Notes: generated by a model not told the origin, from the letters alone. Numbered from the stretch's first letter, positions 23,838 through 36,993 are shown. The stretch: DNA of 64,000 nucleotides from Sphagnum magellanicum (GCA_021904315.1 CM038920.1:9114001-9178000); one strand, 5' to 3'. Translations and numbers: made by a program.

Positions 23838-24045
23838 ATGGTGAGTTTCGTGATTAAATAATCCTCAAAATAGGTAGTGAAATGAAATTTTGTGAAAATA
23901 TGAAGTCAACATGTTGCAAATCACCATAATAATTATCAAAGGCTACACTCTCAATAATTTCACTACTCATATCACAATATTATAGAAGATGATGGAAAAA
24001 TTATATAATTTCAAAATTTACAAACAAATTCATTTTTTGAAAAAA
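23838..24045 (-). repeat. Dispersed repeat R3, copy 1
   Basis: Its reverse complement matches 28010-28206 and 61890-62097 for about 200 bases. Shared words are 'gtgaaattattcagag', 'gatgattttcaacatg' and 'ggattatttaatgac'. No coding capacity. Probable MITE or other non-autonomous element. Confidence 0.65.
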
Positions 24046-26504
24046 AAATTTATTCATTTTGTCGATGTAGAAACCAACCCTAGGTTATGGTATGCAAAAC
24101 AAAGGATAGGATAACTGACCCTACTATTGCACGTTTAACAACACTTGAGATTTAAAATATTTTACTGATTTAATAATATTTCTTGCTGGGATTTGGTATC
24201 TAGCACCTAATATCCCATGTTTGAAACAAACCCACTTTTCAGAATATGAAAATATTATTTAAAGATCTGCTTTGTACTTTGGTGAGGGACCCTGAGCATT
24301 GAAATGCTTGGAGTCTTCAAGAAACATTCAAAGACTATATACCCTATGGAACTTCGGAAATCAGTTATGTATGGGCCCTGGTTGTGAAGTGCAATGTAAG
24401 GCGATGGAAGACTTTGCTGGGGTACCTTGACGTGGTCTTATATAGCGAGTCATATTAATTAATTGTGAGTTCCTTTTGGTTTTTTAGTTGTTAGTTTTAG
24501 TTTTTGTGATGGGCATCTTGGATTGCCCATAGTAGATTTTTTTTCAAGCTTTGGACAGATACCAAAATAGATATGTTGTAATCTCCCTTTTGGGGCTGGA
24601 TATATACAGTCTGACCCCATTAAATAATCCTCTCAAAATTGATAATCTCTCTAATTTGATAAACATCTTGATTACAAATGTTGTTTCTATTATTTTAAAT
24701 GATATCCTCTAATTTTTAATATCTGATAATTTTTCAAAAAGAAAAATTTGTTTAGAAAGGCCTAAACATTTGTGCTGAGTTAATTATCCAAAGTATTTTG
24801 TCTTATCCCTTTTACACTCTTAGGAGTGTGAATGTGACTCTTAAGTTGCATTCTCAACCCACACCTTTCCAAGACCTTGTTTTGGTTACAAACCAAGACT
24901 AGGGTTGTGACATAAATGTTATTTTTAGAAAGTAATTCTAAAATAGTCCTAGAGTCTTTTTTCCTTTTTTTGGTATCCCAACTGTGAATGGAGTCAAATG
25001 TGTACTCTTTTACAAACCCTTCAAGTAACAACAAAATGAGTTTAAAAACAAAAATTTCCATTCCTTATTCATGTGGCCTTTAAATGAATGTTTTTCTTAA
25101 AGTTCATTTGTAATCAAAAAGTTTAATACGTACATCTTAACATGTTTGTTCTTAGCCATGCATAATAGACATCTATTGTAATAAAATAAAATGACACATG
25201 GCTTTTGAAGGCTCTATTTTATTTATGATTAAGAAGACAAGGTGTGACCATTCTTGAAACTTTCGTAAGAAATCTTTAGAAACATCAAATAATGCCCAAT
25301 TTTATTTTACATGGATCATTAGAAATTTCTAATGTCACATAATGTAAAAATGTAAAAAATAAGCAATCAAATGTTGCACCATAAAATCATAAATCATTCT
25401 TGAAATTGATCTCTCCCATGAAATTTCAAGTGTGATGCTCCTCGTGGTAGCACCCAATCACACTTGTTCCCAAAGACAATAATTTTAGAAGGATAACATG
25501 TGATATAATACTAGTGGCTTGTATTTGATGAATAGGAATGTTTAGTAAATGTAAACAAATGGGGATAATATTTCATCCATCCTTCTTTTCAAGTATAAAG
25601 GGATTGTGGGTGGAGGTTTAAACCTATATTTTCTTTTTGATAATTTTATGTTGTTATTTTGCGTTATGACTTGGGATAGTACACAAACCTATGACACAAT
25701 AAACTTACATGTTTTTTTAATTATGAAATGTTCATAGGAGTAAACATACATATTTTTTAGTGAATAATCCCCATGAAACAAAGTTTTTCAGCATGTGTGA
25801 TGAACTCTCCCATGGGTGTAGCCCACAACAATACACAGATGTAATAGTAGGGACTTTAATTCAAAATTAACCTTCCTAGACCTAGATACTTTCTAAGCTA
25901 TAGTTCCATGTGCGCAAAGATAAAGAAAAATAGTATATTACAATAGGAGAATGGGTGTGCAATTTTATAGGAATCACAAGGATAGATCCTTCAACCCTAA
26001 ATTTGTTGCTATCCACACTACAAATGAAATTCAAAATGAACCAGCACCCATCAGGGCACCACACAAGGTATGCCCATCATGACTAGTTGTGGATGAACCT
26101 TAACTCAATTGAGTTAATAGTTGGTTTCACCTTGATGACCCATTCTTAAGAACTAGCTCCTATATAAAGATAGATGGAAAATAGGTGTGTACTAAAGTAA
26201 GTATCCATGGTTTATACTTTGAAAAGGGCTGCTTTTACTACCTACATGTCTACTAGGAACCCATAACCAGGTTGGTTTGAGTAGTTTAAAAAAAGCAACT
26301 GAGCTAATGACCATGGTTAGCTGGGGACCTTGAATCCAACAGAAAACTGCTTGGTGACCACTTACCATCCATGATTGGCTTGATCGGTTTGTCAACGTTT
26401 GAGATCCACAATGGAATGAAAATTATTTAATAGAAAATTCAAGATCAGATGACATGAACTACTTGTCAACACTATGTCCATCTTAATATTTTCTACATTG
26501 AATC

Positions 26505-26615
26505 ATATTGTAGCATTTACACATTATGGTCTGAGGTCTCAGATTATGTCATTTTCTTCATATTGTAGCATGTACACATTACGGTCTGAGGTCACAGATT
26601 ACATCATTTTCTTCA
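26505..26615. repeat. 55-bp tandem duplication
   Basis: The unit beginning 'atattgtagca' occurs at 26505 and 26560 with about six substitutions. Confidence 0.75.
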
Positions 26616-27279
26616 CCGCACATTTATATTACATGATTTTCTCATGATGATCTCACATTCATAGTAGTGACCAAAATGTGTCAAGTGAGCATGAGTTTTG
26701 TTAAAACGATCATGGAATCGGCCAACTCTAGACCTTAATGTCATGGAATGGTCTCGCCCTTGCCCATTTCATGGGGTGCTTAGCCTGGCTCATCCCTAAG
26801 CCTGAGGCCTCGCTGGACATAATGGGCAGGGGGGCTAGTTCACCACTCCACAACACGTTTTGGATCATTCCAGTATTGCAAAAGAGCCCCAAATAATATT
26901 GCCTTGAGATGGACTACAAGAGGCCAGAGGTTGAATGCTATGTAGATCTGAACTCACAATGTGGTGTGGGCAGTGTTTTTGTTTGGGTGAAAAAAAGAAG
27001 ATCTAGTAGTGGTTTCTTTTGAGTTTTTGAGTTGCCAAATTTTTGAAAAAGATCTAATTAAAAGAATCACCAGATCCTATCCTAACTTCAAGCAGGTAGC
27101 CAAAAATATAGAAGGATGCTAGAATGTTTTTTACTTTCATATTTTCAAATTTGCAAATCATCTTAGGGATGATTGCCACTTGAGTAACATCACAAAATTG
27201 AAAAAAAAGAAAACACTGGGTGTGGGACCATTCATAATAAACTAGTTTTTTAGGCAAAATTTTCCACACTAAACCAGCT

Positions 27280-27430
27280 ACTTGAAAGGAGCTTCGAAGC
27301 AGGGATATTTTTGGCGGTGCCTACCAAGGCAAGGATATTGTGTTTAGATTCATTATAGAGTATAGTAGCTTAATGGATTTTGGCCCCTAGGTAGTAGGTC
27401 TATTTTTATACCAGGATTTTTGAAACATGA
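27280..27430 (+). repeat. Dispersed repeat R2 segment b, copy C
   Basis: Shares 'ggatattgtgtt', 'tatagagtatagtagctta' and 'aggtctatttttata'-type words with 6100-6250 (inverted) and 42935-43030. No segment a is seen next to it. Confidence 0.6.
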
Positions 27431-28009
27431 TATTTTGGCTTCTGTTGAAACTTGATATCAGTTATAGAGTTATGCAAATTTTGGTTTCTTTCAGAGGATT
27501 TTTTTGAAGATTACCATATTTTTTGCATGGTGAAATATTTGAGTTTGCATAATTCTTCTTTTGCCTTAAGATACTTTTTAAAATGGCAAGGCCACAGTGC
27601 AACACATCCTTATTTCAATTTTCTGATGTTGTGTCATTGGCTAGCATCCCAAGAGGCATTTAGCATGAAATGGCAACAGGTTTTTAAAACCTGTCTACAT
27701 AGTAAAAAAAACTAGTTAAAAAAAAATTCTACCAAAACTAAAATCGGACTCCAAATGTGGTGAAAAATTCTTATGATTTAACTTTTCAAGATTTGGCAAT
27801 TAAAAGAAAAAAGAGAACATTGCCATAGAAAATTTCCCTTTTCATTGTTATTTTTTCACATTTTGATGAAATTTTGCACACAACAAACAAGAGTTCCAAG
27901 TGAAGAGTCTCTGTTTACAATGATGCTGATATAGCCCATCACATGATGACACTAGTTCCAGAGAGTACTGTAGCTGTTGTTGGTTCCAACATTGACAAAT
28001 CAAATAATT

Positions 28010-28206
28010 ATGTATTTTTCAAAAAAATAATTTTGGAAATTACTATTATTTCCATGATCTCCTATGATATTATCATATGAGTAGGTGAAATTATTCAGAG
28101 TGCAGCCTATAGTAATTCTGATGATTTTCAACATGTTAACTTCACATTTTCATTAAAATCTTATGTCACTATTTTTGGGGATTATTTAATGACAAAACTG
28201 ACCTTA
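28010..28206 (+). repeat. Dispersed repeat R3, copy 2
   Basis: Same family as 23838-24045 (inverted) and 61890-62097 (direct). Confidence 0.65.
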
Positions 28207-29242
28207 GAGCAATGTAAAAGCTTACGGAAGTCTTGTGTTCAAATTAATTCTTAAGAGGGTCAGTCAGAAAAGAAAAAGAAAAAAACTAAGAGCAATTTAC
28301 CAAAATTCTAAAAAATCAAAACCAGTCAAAACGCAAGATAACGTTGCAACTTCCTTGTGGACTTAGCAAGAGAGACCCCTTTTCTAGGCTTGGTGTCCTT
28401 TCTAAGTTTTCTCATCCATCTCCTTGCACGATTTGCTTTGTGCTACTGGTGATAAGTTCAGGTCTTAGGTTTCATGTTTTTTTTTCTTAGGGCTCCCCAT
28501 TGTGTGATCGGTGCTTTTTGGTGTGATTTTTTGTTTTGACTTTCGTCCTTTCTTTATTCTCCTTTTGTTCCCTTGTCAGGTGTCTGGCCTTTTATTTATT
28601 TCCAATGACCTAGGAACTAGGAATTGATTTATATGGTTCCTTTGCAAAAAGTTTCGTATGTCACTTCAATATTACCATTCTGGTGATATGGTCATCCTTG
28701 GCCCATTTCAAAGACAATTTTAAAATAACTATCTCATTTTCAAGCTTAATTATTTCATAATTTTTTTTTCCTCATTAACTTTTATAAGAACTATTTTCCA
28801 CCTTTCTTAATTATTACCTCCATTTTATAACTATCTCACTCCTTTTTCCTCTACACCACCATGGATATAAAAAAACAAATTAACATTTGTCTTTTCATGT
28901 TCATGAGATGTATATTAATTTAAACTAAATTTGACATTGACATAATAATATGAAAACATAGAAAAAATTAAAATAGTTGATCATCACTGGTAGGGCGCAA
29001 TGATGCAAAGCTCAAATTATTTATACTTAGTATACTTATAGAGACTATTGTTGAAGTTCTAAAATATTCAGATTGAGTTTGAGGAGGACGCTTTTTTTTG
29101 CTTCAATTTTTTTTTTTTTTTTCGGGCACAAGATTTGTTGAACATGAGTCATAGTATGGTATAATGATGTGAATCCCGAGTCTATCCAAGACCTGTTTTT
29201 GGGACCAAAAACATGGAAACGTGAGGCAAACATAAAGGCCAA

Positions 29243-29330
29243 AGCAGCTTGACAGCTACTAATACTTAGCGTATTGACAAATTGTAAGCAGCTTGAAAGC
29301 TAATGACACGTAGGGTATTGACAAATTGTT
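29243..29330. repeat. 44-bp tandem duplication upstream of the first germin-like gene
   Basis: 'agcagcttga' starts both units (29243 and 29287), and both end 'gtattgacaaattgt'. The repeat therefore doubles a TTGACA word. A true W-box-like TTGACT lies at about 29420. The region is 400-500 bases before the ATG and may be promoter DNA. Confidence 0.6.
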
Positions 29331-29530
29331 CAAGCACGTTTGCGTTGACGTTTTACCTTAATCGCGGGGTAGAATGATTCGTATATCATCCAATATTCGC
29401 CGACAAGCACGGCACGCTGTTGACTAGATGATTTCGTCTGTTATTTTGAGTAATTCAGAGTAGTAGTCTCGTTGTAATGTTGATCTGTTCTTTGCAGGAA
29501 TGATACGCTGATCACGGATTCACGCGTCTC

Positions 29531-29537
29531 TATAAAT
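29531..29537 (+). promoter_or_regulatory. TATA box of germin-like gene 1
   Basis: TATAAAT sits 207 bases before the ATG at 29738, giving an expected leader of about 175 bases. Confidence 0.55.
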
Positions 29538-29737
29538 TGGAAATTGTGATTTCCATTTCTTCATTGAATTCTATCGCACTTCTTATACTTTCTGGAGTTT
29601 AATCAGAAACCTCCAGTGATCTAATCAGCAGCTCTCAGTGTATCTAGGCTAGTACTAGTTCGGGTTTTCGATCAATACCTGCTCTCAGAAACCACCTGCA
29701 CTAGCTGCCGCCAGTTGCAGCCAGCTTCTCCAACGTA

Positions 29738-30406
29738 ATGATGGCACGGAATGTACTGATCAGTGTGCGGTGTATCACGATGGCATTTCTCGTGCTGCAA
29801 ATAGCTTTGTCACCCATAACGGCGATGGCATCTGATGCCGACCCAGAACAAGACTTCTGCGTTGGCATCGTGGCCAGCACCACCATCGTCAATGGTTTGG
29901 TGTGCAAGAATCCCGCAACTGTGACAGTAAATGACTTCGTGTTCGATGGCTTGGCCACTGCTGGAAACACCGCAAACGGAGCAGGAAGTGCAGTCACTCC
30001 AGCATTCGCGGCTCAGTTTCCCGGCCTCAACACTCTGGGCATCTCCCTGGCACGTCTCGACTTCGCTGTAGGAGGTCTCGTCGCACCCCACACACACCCC
30101 CGGGCTACTGAGATCTTGATCGTGATTGAGGGCTCTTTGTTGGTGGGGTTCGTGAGCACCAGCCAGCAGTTGTTTGCCACAACTGTGAACGTCGGCGATG
30201 TGTTTGTGTTCCCTAGGGGTCTTCTGCACTTCGAGCTCAACGTGGGCACAGGCCCAGCCTTCGCCATCGCAGCACTGAACAGCCAGAACCCGGGTGTGCA
30301 GGCACAACCTGCAGCGCTGTTCGGGTCGGGCATCGACAACGCTGTGTTGGAGAAAGCGTTCGGATTGACTGCGGCCCAAGTGAAACAGATCGAGGCGAAC
30401 TTTTGA
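29738..30406 (+). CDS. Germin-like protein 1 (secreted cupin)
   Basis: A 222-residue intronless gene of normal germin-like length. Residues 1-32 are a signal peptide ending AMA|SDADPEQDFC. Cys41 and Cys56 form the usual N-terminal disulfide pair. Germin box 1 holds the metal ligands His118, His120 and Glu125 (HTHPRATE). Box 2 holds His164 in GDVFVFPRGLLHFELN. The family forms apoplastic manganese-binding beta-barrel oligomers; some act as oxalate oxidase or superoxide dismutase, but activity cannot be read from sequence. It differs from the pair at 35824 and 60149 at many positions (for example QQLFATTVNVG for NKLFAVTVSAG), so it split off earlier. The first Met is used; a second Met follows at once. 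It converges with gene 2. Confidence 0.95.
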   Translation: MMARNVLISVRCITMAFLVLQIALSPITAMASDADPEQDFCVGIVASTTIVNGLVCKNPATVTVNDFVFDGLATAGNTANGAGSAVTPAFAAQFPGLNTLGISLARLDFAVGGLVAPHTHPRATEILIVIEGSLLVGFVSTSQQLFATTVNVGDVFVFPRGLLHFELNVGTGPAFAIAALNSQNPGVQAQPAALFGSGIDNAVLEKAFGLTAAQVKQIEANF

Positions 30407-30476
30407 AAACTTTAGCTCACATGAGAAGTGCAACGGTATAAATATACACACATATGGGGATTTTATAGTAGATGAA

Positions 30477-30482
30477 AATAAA
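30477..30482 (+). terminator. Polyadenylation signal of germin-like gene 1
   Basis: AATAAA lies 71 bases after the stop codon, a normal position for a plant near-upstream element. Confidence 0.5.
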
Positions 30483-33400
30483 TTGAACTCCGGGATTGTG
30501 TAATGTGTTGCAACGGAATTCTTTTGGGGAGTCTAGTTCCTACCGCCTTTGTACTGACATTTTTATAATATATGCCAAATTCATGGTTTGCATTTAAGCA
30601 AGAGTACTAAAAAAATTCAGAGTGGGAACTTTTCATGAGCCTCCATAAATTTCATTATTTAATACAAAGGAGACACTTACCACAAACAAAAAACGATTCA
30701 TGATGGAAGGTGCTCATGGGTACAGACCAGCCTCAAATAATCACGCAATTAAAAAGCCTCTGGTCCCGGTCACTTCAAAAAAACCTGAGAGGTTTTCATG
30801 AAAGAACTGGCAGTGGACTGGCAGTTTTATTGGGCCTGTTATTTCATTTTCTGAAGTTTTTTGAGAACCATGGTTACACACCAGAATTGGGTCTTGGAAT
30901 TTTTGAGAACCATGTTTTTGAACCTTAAGAATTGTCATGATAACCACTCCAGATTTGGCCATGTTTCTAATAATTGCCCAACACTGAAATAGACCATTGT
31001 GCCCAGTGAGGTGACTGCTAGAAAATTTGAGCAAGCAAAAATTTCTGAACATGTGGAATGGCCTGTACCCAGGACATTAGGTAACATAATGGTTTTCATG
31101 ATTTGTACAATGGGCATGTTGATTAGAAACAATGGTTAGGTAAGATAGCCCCAAAAAGACCTGTCCAACTGGTGTACCTCGAAGGAAGCAGTGTTTTGTT
31201 TCCTGGTGAAATATCACCAAATTTCTCCCTAAGAAATGGGCTGACCACCTGTAAGCTTAAATTTTAAAGGTGAAACCTGGCACTTTTCACCTAAAAGCAT
31301 CGTGACACCCTAAAAGTTTGCTTAAAAATCTACTCATTTCTGAAACATTTTGCTACTCTAGCAGTGGAACAACACTGGCAAATCACCAAACCACCTCCAA
31401 ATAAAACCTAACTTGCCTACCTAGCTATGTAGACGGTTGGATTTTTGCCACTTTTTCCTCTTGCATTTTTGTCATTCGCCAAACTCTCCCTCTCCCACAT
31501 AGAACCCTTTGCCATTCTTCCTCCTCGTTCATTTCTGTCGCCAACAACCACTATATGGATTTAAAATGATAAGGATGGACTCTAGAGTTTGGATGAACTA
31601 GAGTCTAGAAGCTTGGAGTTGAAAACCTAAAAGGCCTTGAGCTTGCAAGTCATTTACAAATTACAACTTACATTTTGTTTTTTTAATTTTTTGTGATCTT
31701 TTGGCTACTTGGGCCTTAGAAGTTGATAACGTGTTGTCTGATTTTTTTTCTTTCAAACTTTAGAGTTCATTCTTCCGCTCCTCAAAGCTAAATGTTGTGC
31801 TAGAGTTTGTTGCTTTTGAATCGTATCATGTATGTGGATTGATTTTCTTTGGTTGTTGAACATTAAACGTGACAATCTATTTCAAACATCAAGATCTATG
31901 TCCTAGACTCTAGAGTGATCAAATTTGTGGGTGTGAAGTACACTAGATCATGAGTGGATTGAAATGCATTTGTAATTTGCTTTGGAACTTGGAATCAAAT
32001 CAGAATCCCTATTCCTAAATTTCGTTGACATCATTATGGCTGTAATCATTGTGCAACATTTTTGTTTAGGTATGTATATTACAATAATCCATTACAGTTC
32101 CAAGTTTCCAACCTTTCCATATGGTGTAAGTTGCATTCATGACTATACATAATGCATAATGCACTAGTTTTAGTTTGCATTTTGTTGTGTATTTGAACAT
32201 TTTTTATTTATGAAGCTTGAACATATTTCAAAGTTTTTTGAGTTTGTTTTGCACTTTGGCCACCTACAAATCATTTTGTGTCATCAACTTGTTAGTCATA
32301 GTTCTATGGGGTTTCATTTTGTTTTCATGGGTTTGTTGTGCACATTTGTGTTTGTGAAAAGCTTGTATTTAATTGTTGTCTTTTCTTTCAACTTTATTTC
32401 CAGATGATGTTACCCCTAAAATTGCCCCCAAACTTCATATTCAAATACTTCTATAGCTCCTGCAACCCTTGCAATGGCACCTTTCTTGCTACATGTGATG
32501 TGGCTTCATTTGATTGTTATATTGACTAGTCAAAATGACTAATCAAAAATCTTAGTCGATATGACTAGTTACAAGTCCTAGTCGAAATGACTAGTCAAAA
32601 ATGGCAACCTAGGTTTAGTCAAAAAGTACATGGCCCAGTCACAATGGCCATGTTCAAAATGACTAAGAGGCTTTTTTTACACCTATCCAAAATGGGTATT
32701 TTTTGACCAAAATTTTTAGTAAAAAAAATTACGAATTCTAGTAATGCTTCCTCCTATTTTTTTTCCTTTGTGTATGAACGGATGTATCCATTTCATGTAG
32801 TTTTTCTTTTACACTTGACCTTTTTTGTTTGGGATTTGTAACTGGGGGAGGAGCACAAATTGCAAGGGGCATTAGATTTTGTAAATCAACAGATTAGTCA
32901 TTGCAATATCTTCAGCCTTGTCGAACAAGTCCATTGAAATGAGTTCAAGAACCCAAACTTTTTTCTCCTACAAATTGCATCAATATTGGTTTAGAATCCT
33001 CAATGTGAAGCCATTGCCAAGGAAGTTTTTTTTTATGGATAGTTGTGTGAAATATAACAAAAAATCATCACTTGCTAGTGTTTCTTTCCTTATTACCTAT
33101 TTGTGAGGTTTTCAAAAAGGTTCAAATGGGGTTTCTTATGGTTGGGCACACACATGAAAATATTGACGGAAGTTTTGGATATTTGTTGAAGAAATTGAGA
33201 AAGAAAAATAATTATGTCATGGTGGATTGATGAAAACATTCATGTTTTCCTAAGATCTTCGATTCATTCCACAACTCATTTAGGAAATCCTTAACTTCAA
33301 ATCTTGGATCAATGGATATCTAAATGATGGCTTAAATGTGCTTGTCCGTCATATGGAGGGGCATTTGTTTCGGTTTTTTGCAGATGAGGTAGGGTGGCCA

Positions 33401-34149
33401 ATGATGTAATACAAAATATCTTCTATTGATGTTTTGTGGAGTCCTAAAGATGGCCTAGCCATACAATTGTGGAAGGAAGATGGCATGGGATGGCCAAAAC
33501 TATTGGCAAGGGTTCTGAATCTTGTGTTGGTGTTATTTTATGGTCACTACATTAAGTTCAGTCTTTTTTTCAGATGGTATTTTAATGTTTTGGAATATAT
33601 TCAATTTGCCTATGTGTGTTCATTGAGAAAAATATTAATGTTTATCTTCTTTATAAACATTCCAATGTGTCGACCTTTTGTCAATATGGGCATTACTTGT
33701 TTTTAAGTGTGCATGAGAAATTGTTATAAAAGTGATGTGTTGAAAATTTCCTTTTTAATGTCATGGGTGGATGAAATTTTTGTTGACATTTGGTTGCATT
33801 AGTGATAAATATGAAAAAAAATGGCACTCATGTATTTAGTTTATGATTTATTGTTAATAATTTTTAACTTTCATTTCGGCCAACTAGTTTAGTTTATATT
33901 GAATTCAACGAGTTTCAATTTGAAGATATTGTTTTCAATTGATGATATGATAGAAGGACAAAAATAATTATTCAAAATTTGGTGAGCATCACATTAGTTA
34001 GATTTGAATTTACAAGTTTCAGTTGATTGAAAACATGTTTGATTTTAAATGTTATTGTGCATATTTTATGAAAATTAATTAACATATGCTTGAAATTCTA
34101 GTAATTCGGAAGCCACTAGACAATTAATTGAAATTCAAATTTTTAGTGA
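30483..34149. other. AT-rich intergenic
   Basis: No gene supported. Plus-strand open frames at 32210-33706 are AT-driven and lack domains. Around 32520-32660 'gactagtca(aa)' and 'tagtcgaaatgactagtc' recur as a short degenerate repeat. Confidence 0.5.
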
Positions 34150-34560
34150 AAATTATGAAAATGTGTGTTGGCATGGTGACAATTCTTTCTATTTGGTGGT
34201 CACCAGACCGATTTCGACATTTGCACCATGTTGAATTTGATGTCAAATTTATTTTCTTCTTGAAAATTAATGAAGTTACATGAAAATTTGGTTGAAATAT
34301 GTCCTATATGGTGACCACTAGATGGGTTTTGTTCCTTAGCCTACTGAGTTTGGTGTCAAATTCAAGTTCTTGTTGAAAATTTATGCAATTACATGAAAAC
34401 ATGGTTGAATTACATCCTATTTGGTGGCCATTAGATGGGTTTTGTTCCTTAGCCTATTGAGTTTGGTTTCAAATTCAGCATTTTGTTGAAAATGTATGCA
34501 AATTACATGAAAAGATGGTTGAAATATTTCCTATTTGGTGGCCACCATATGTGTTTTGGC
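34150..34560. repeat. Tandem repeat, about 113-bp unit, three to four copies
   Basis: 'catgaaaa.(t/a)tggttgaa' starts units at 34279, 34392 and 34506, each with 'ctatttggtggccac.agatgggttttg'-type text. A more diverged unit precedes them from about 34165. Confidence 0.75.
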
Positions 34561-35823
34561 TTTCCCTTGTTTAACTAACCTTGTTTTGTAGGTCACTTAT
34601 GTTGCAATGGCCGATTTAAAGGGTTTAATTCCTTCAAAAATGATTTTTTTTGTTTCCAATTTGTGTTATAATTTATGTGTATGTCATCAGTTGGTCACTA
34701 GTTTGTTGCAGTGAATTTCGAACAATGTGGTTCTATTCAAGATTCATAGTTGTATGTTTTCTGAGTTCTCTTTACATGTTCCTTGTTTTTGTTGTCCATT
34801 TGGCTAATTGTTGAACCTATGGCAATTGGAATTGAACTTTGAAATCTCTCTAGTTCATAAAAAGGTTGCTTAAATTTCTCCTTTTCAGAATTGGCAAGAG
34901 CCAAAAGTCTACAACAATTTGACCTTTGTAGCCAAAAATAGCCACCTTTAAAAAAAAAAAAGTTTGCCTGATTGAACTCCATTTCCCCTTAATCTTTCGC
35001 CAACAGCTTTAAAAAAATCTTATACCCAGCTGGATCTCCAGCTTATTCCAACCAGTGGCCAGTCTAGCACCACAAGGGCTGAATCAGTAGCCAAATGCCA
35101 TACATTTCCCAAAAAAAAAAAAACACTGCTCTGAAAAGCATCTCCACAGGCGCTCAGTACGTGGCCCTGCACTATAAATCTTGCCTGGGGTACAGCAGCA
35201 GTCAGGTCCAGGGAATTCATTGAAGCATTGAGCTGTGACCCTGAAAACCTGCACAACTTTTAGACCCCTGAAGGAGCCTTGTAATAGTCTGATACGTACA
35301 GTCTAATCGCATTTAGTGACTGGTCCTTGCTTCTGATTGCCGAGATAGTTTAATTCGTCCAGATGGGTTCCTGTTAGTAGTCTCCCACCTATTTGCAGTG
35401 CCAGTTTCATTTTCATGGGTCAGCTGGAAAAAAGTAAGTAACTAGAACTTGGATGTGAGAAATATTTATACAGGGTCACATACTAAGCACAGGAGGGGAT
35501 GCTCTAAGGGGACTACAAAGAGGCAGGAAAGGTCATGATGCAGACAATTACATATATAAAAACATGAACTGAATTAAAGGCGATAATTAAAGCTCATAAG
35601 TATAAAACTAACTTGAACTGATTTAAATCCCATACTCAATGTTATCTGTCATCTCCTCCGGTGGACGAAAGATCTCGTCTCCCCCCTCCCCAAAGAAAAC
35701 AATTCCCCAGTCCACAAAATCTCAAAATAATAATCTTATAGATAAATTCATTATCTATTTACAGACGCAAACAAATTAGCGTAGACCTGATAAACTATAA
35801 TTAGAGAATTCAAATCAAACTTT
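34561..35823. other. Intergenic and 3' flank of germin-like gene 2
   Basis: No gene seen. The last 150-200 bases before 35824 resemble the DNA beside gene 3 (60000-60148), for example 'atgaattcattatcta' and 'tagagcatttaaatcaaa' variants. The duplication therefore reached past the stop codon. Confidence 0.5.
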
Positions 35824-36495
35824 TTATGCAGCAAATTTGGTCTTGATGTGCTCCACTGCATTCTCGCTCAATCCGAACGCTTTCTCCAACACAACGTCGC
35901 TGATTCCTGACCCGAACAGCGCTGCAGCTTGTGCCTGCACTCCCGGGTTTTGGCTGTTTAACGCGGCGATGGCGGCGGCGTTGCCTTCGCCCACGTTGAG
36001 CTCGAAGTGCAGAAGACCTCTGGGGAACACAAACACATCACCCGCGCTCACAGTTACGGCAAACAGCTTGTTGTCGGTGCTCACGAACCCCACCAATAAT
36101 GAGCCCTCCACCACGAACAAGATCTCACTAGCCCGGGGGTGCGTGTGGGGTGGGACGAGGCCTCCTTGAGCGAAGTCGAGGCGTGCCATGGAGATGCCGA
36201 GAGTGTTGAGGCCGGGAAACTGAGGCGCAAATGCTGGAGTGACGGCACTTCCGGCTGCGTTATTGGTGTTTCCGGAGGTGGCCAAGCCATGGAAGACGAA
36301 GTCATTTGCCGTCACAGCTGCGGGACTCTTGCACACCAAACCGTTGACGAGGGTGGCGCTGTTCAAGTCGGCAACGCAGAAATCTTGTTCCGGGTCTGCA
36401 TCGGATGCCACGGCCATCATGGGTGAGAGAGCTAGTTGCAGCACGAGAAGTAGTACTGCAACATGACACAAGTGAGCTGACAACCTTCCAGCCAT
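35824..36495 (-). CDS. Germin-like protein 2 (secreted cupin)
   Basis: 223 residues, intronless. The start is the ATG at 36493-36495 (MAGRLSAHL), which aligns with the ATG of gene 3. An open frame continues five codons upstream but begins with TTG, not ATG. The signal peptide covers residues 1-30 (AVA|SDADPEQDFC). Cys40 and Cys55 are the conserved pair. Metal ligands are His117, His119, Glu124 (HTHPRASE) and His163 (PRGLLHFELN). The protein matches gene 3 except for about a dozen residues, most in the signal peptide and near 45-58, plus a cluster at 169-181 (Gly169, Glu170, Asn172, Ala174, Ser181). Upstream, the position of the gene 3 TATA box reads CTACAAAT here, so promoter strength may differ. 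Confidence 0.95.
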   Translation of the reverse strand: MAGRLSAHLCHVAVLLLVLQLALSPMMAVASDADPEQDFCVADLNSATLVNGLVCKSPAAVTANDFVFHGLATSGNTNNAAGSAVTPAFAPQFPGLNTLGISMARLDFAQGGLVPPHTHPRASEILFVVEGSLLVGFVSTDNKLFAVTVSAGDVFVFPRGLLHFELNVGEGNAAAIAALNSQNPGVQAQAAALFGSGISDVVLEKAFGLSENAVEHIKTKFAA

Positions 36496-36684
36496 GATGT
36501 TGGAAAACAATCCTTCAATGTGGTACTACTTGTCGGAATCTGGAGTAGAGGAGAGGTATTGTATGGGTTGAAAGAAGTATATGACGTCGAAGGACCCTGA
36601 TGTTGAGCTCGCAATGGAAGTGGTGGTGTAAGCAGGAAAAGAAGCTTCTGGTGGATTATGCAGTGATGAAAGAGTACGCTGGTG

Positions 36685-36697
36685 CATTTGTAGCTTT
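36685..36697 (-). promoter_or_regulatory. Altered TATA position of germin-like gene 2
   Basis: In the aligned upstream DNA of genes 2 and 3, gene 3 has GCTATAAATCC and gene 2 has GCTACAAATGC. The single T-to-C change weakens the TATA consensus about 190 bases before the ATG. Whether another element serves instead is unknown. Confidence 0.45.
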
Positions 36698-36798
36698 ATT
36701 GAGAGATGAAGTGCGATGGCGGAGCGCGTTGGAAATTTCCGTTGAGAGTAACCAGTCGACGCCGTGGAGGACATCTTCTAATACCCATCGACGGCCAG

Positions 36799-36828
36799 AG
36801 TGAATTAACAGCCACCAATGCACCAGTT
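36799..36828 (-). repeat. R1-like 30-bp word, inverted copy
   Basis: Matches the reverse complement of 42241-42270 at 29 of 30 bases. It lies just upstream of the germin-like gene 2 promoter. Confidence 0.65.
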
Positions 36829-36993
36829 GGCCGTTCTGTCCACTGGATGGGTTGCGTTTTTTCATTCGGCGCCGGATGGGGTTCATGACAGTCCATTTCT
36901 TTTTGCTGCTGACCATTGTACTTTTTTTTTTTGGTTCCTGCTCGTTTTTCCCTGGACCTGACCTCACACATAGCTACCCTGTTCACTTTTCTA

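Larger units (their letters stand above)
23052..29242. other. Gene-poor AT-rich region with dispersed repeats
   Basis: No gene supported. It holds two copies of repeat R3 (23838-24045 and 28010-28206), a 55-bp tandem duplication (26505-26615) and one R2b copy (27280-27430). A less AT-rich patch at 26700-26960 may be a gene relic, but no frame is convincing. Confidence 0.5.
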
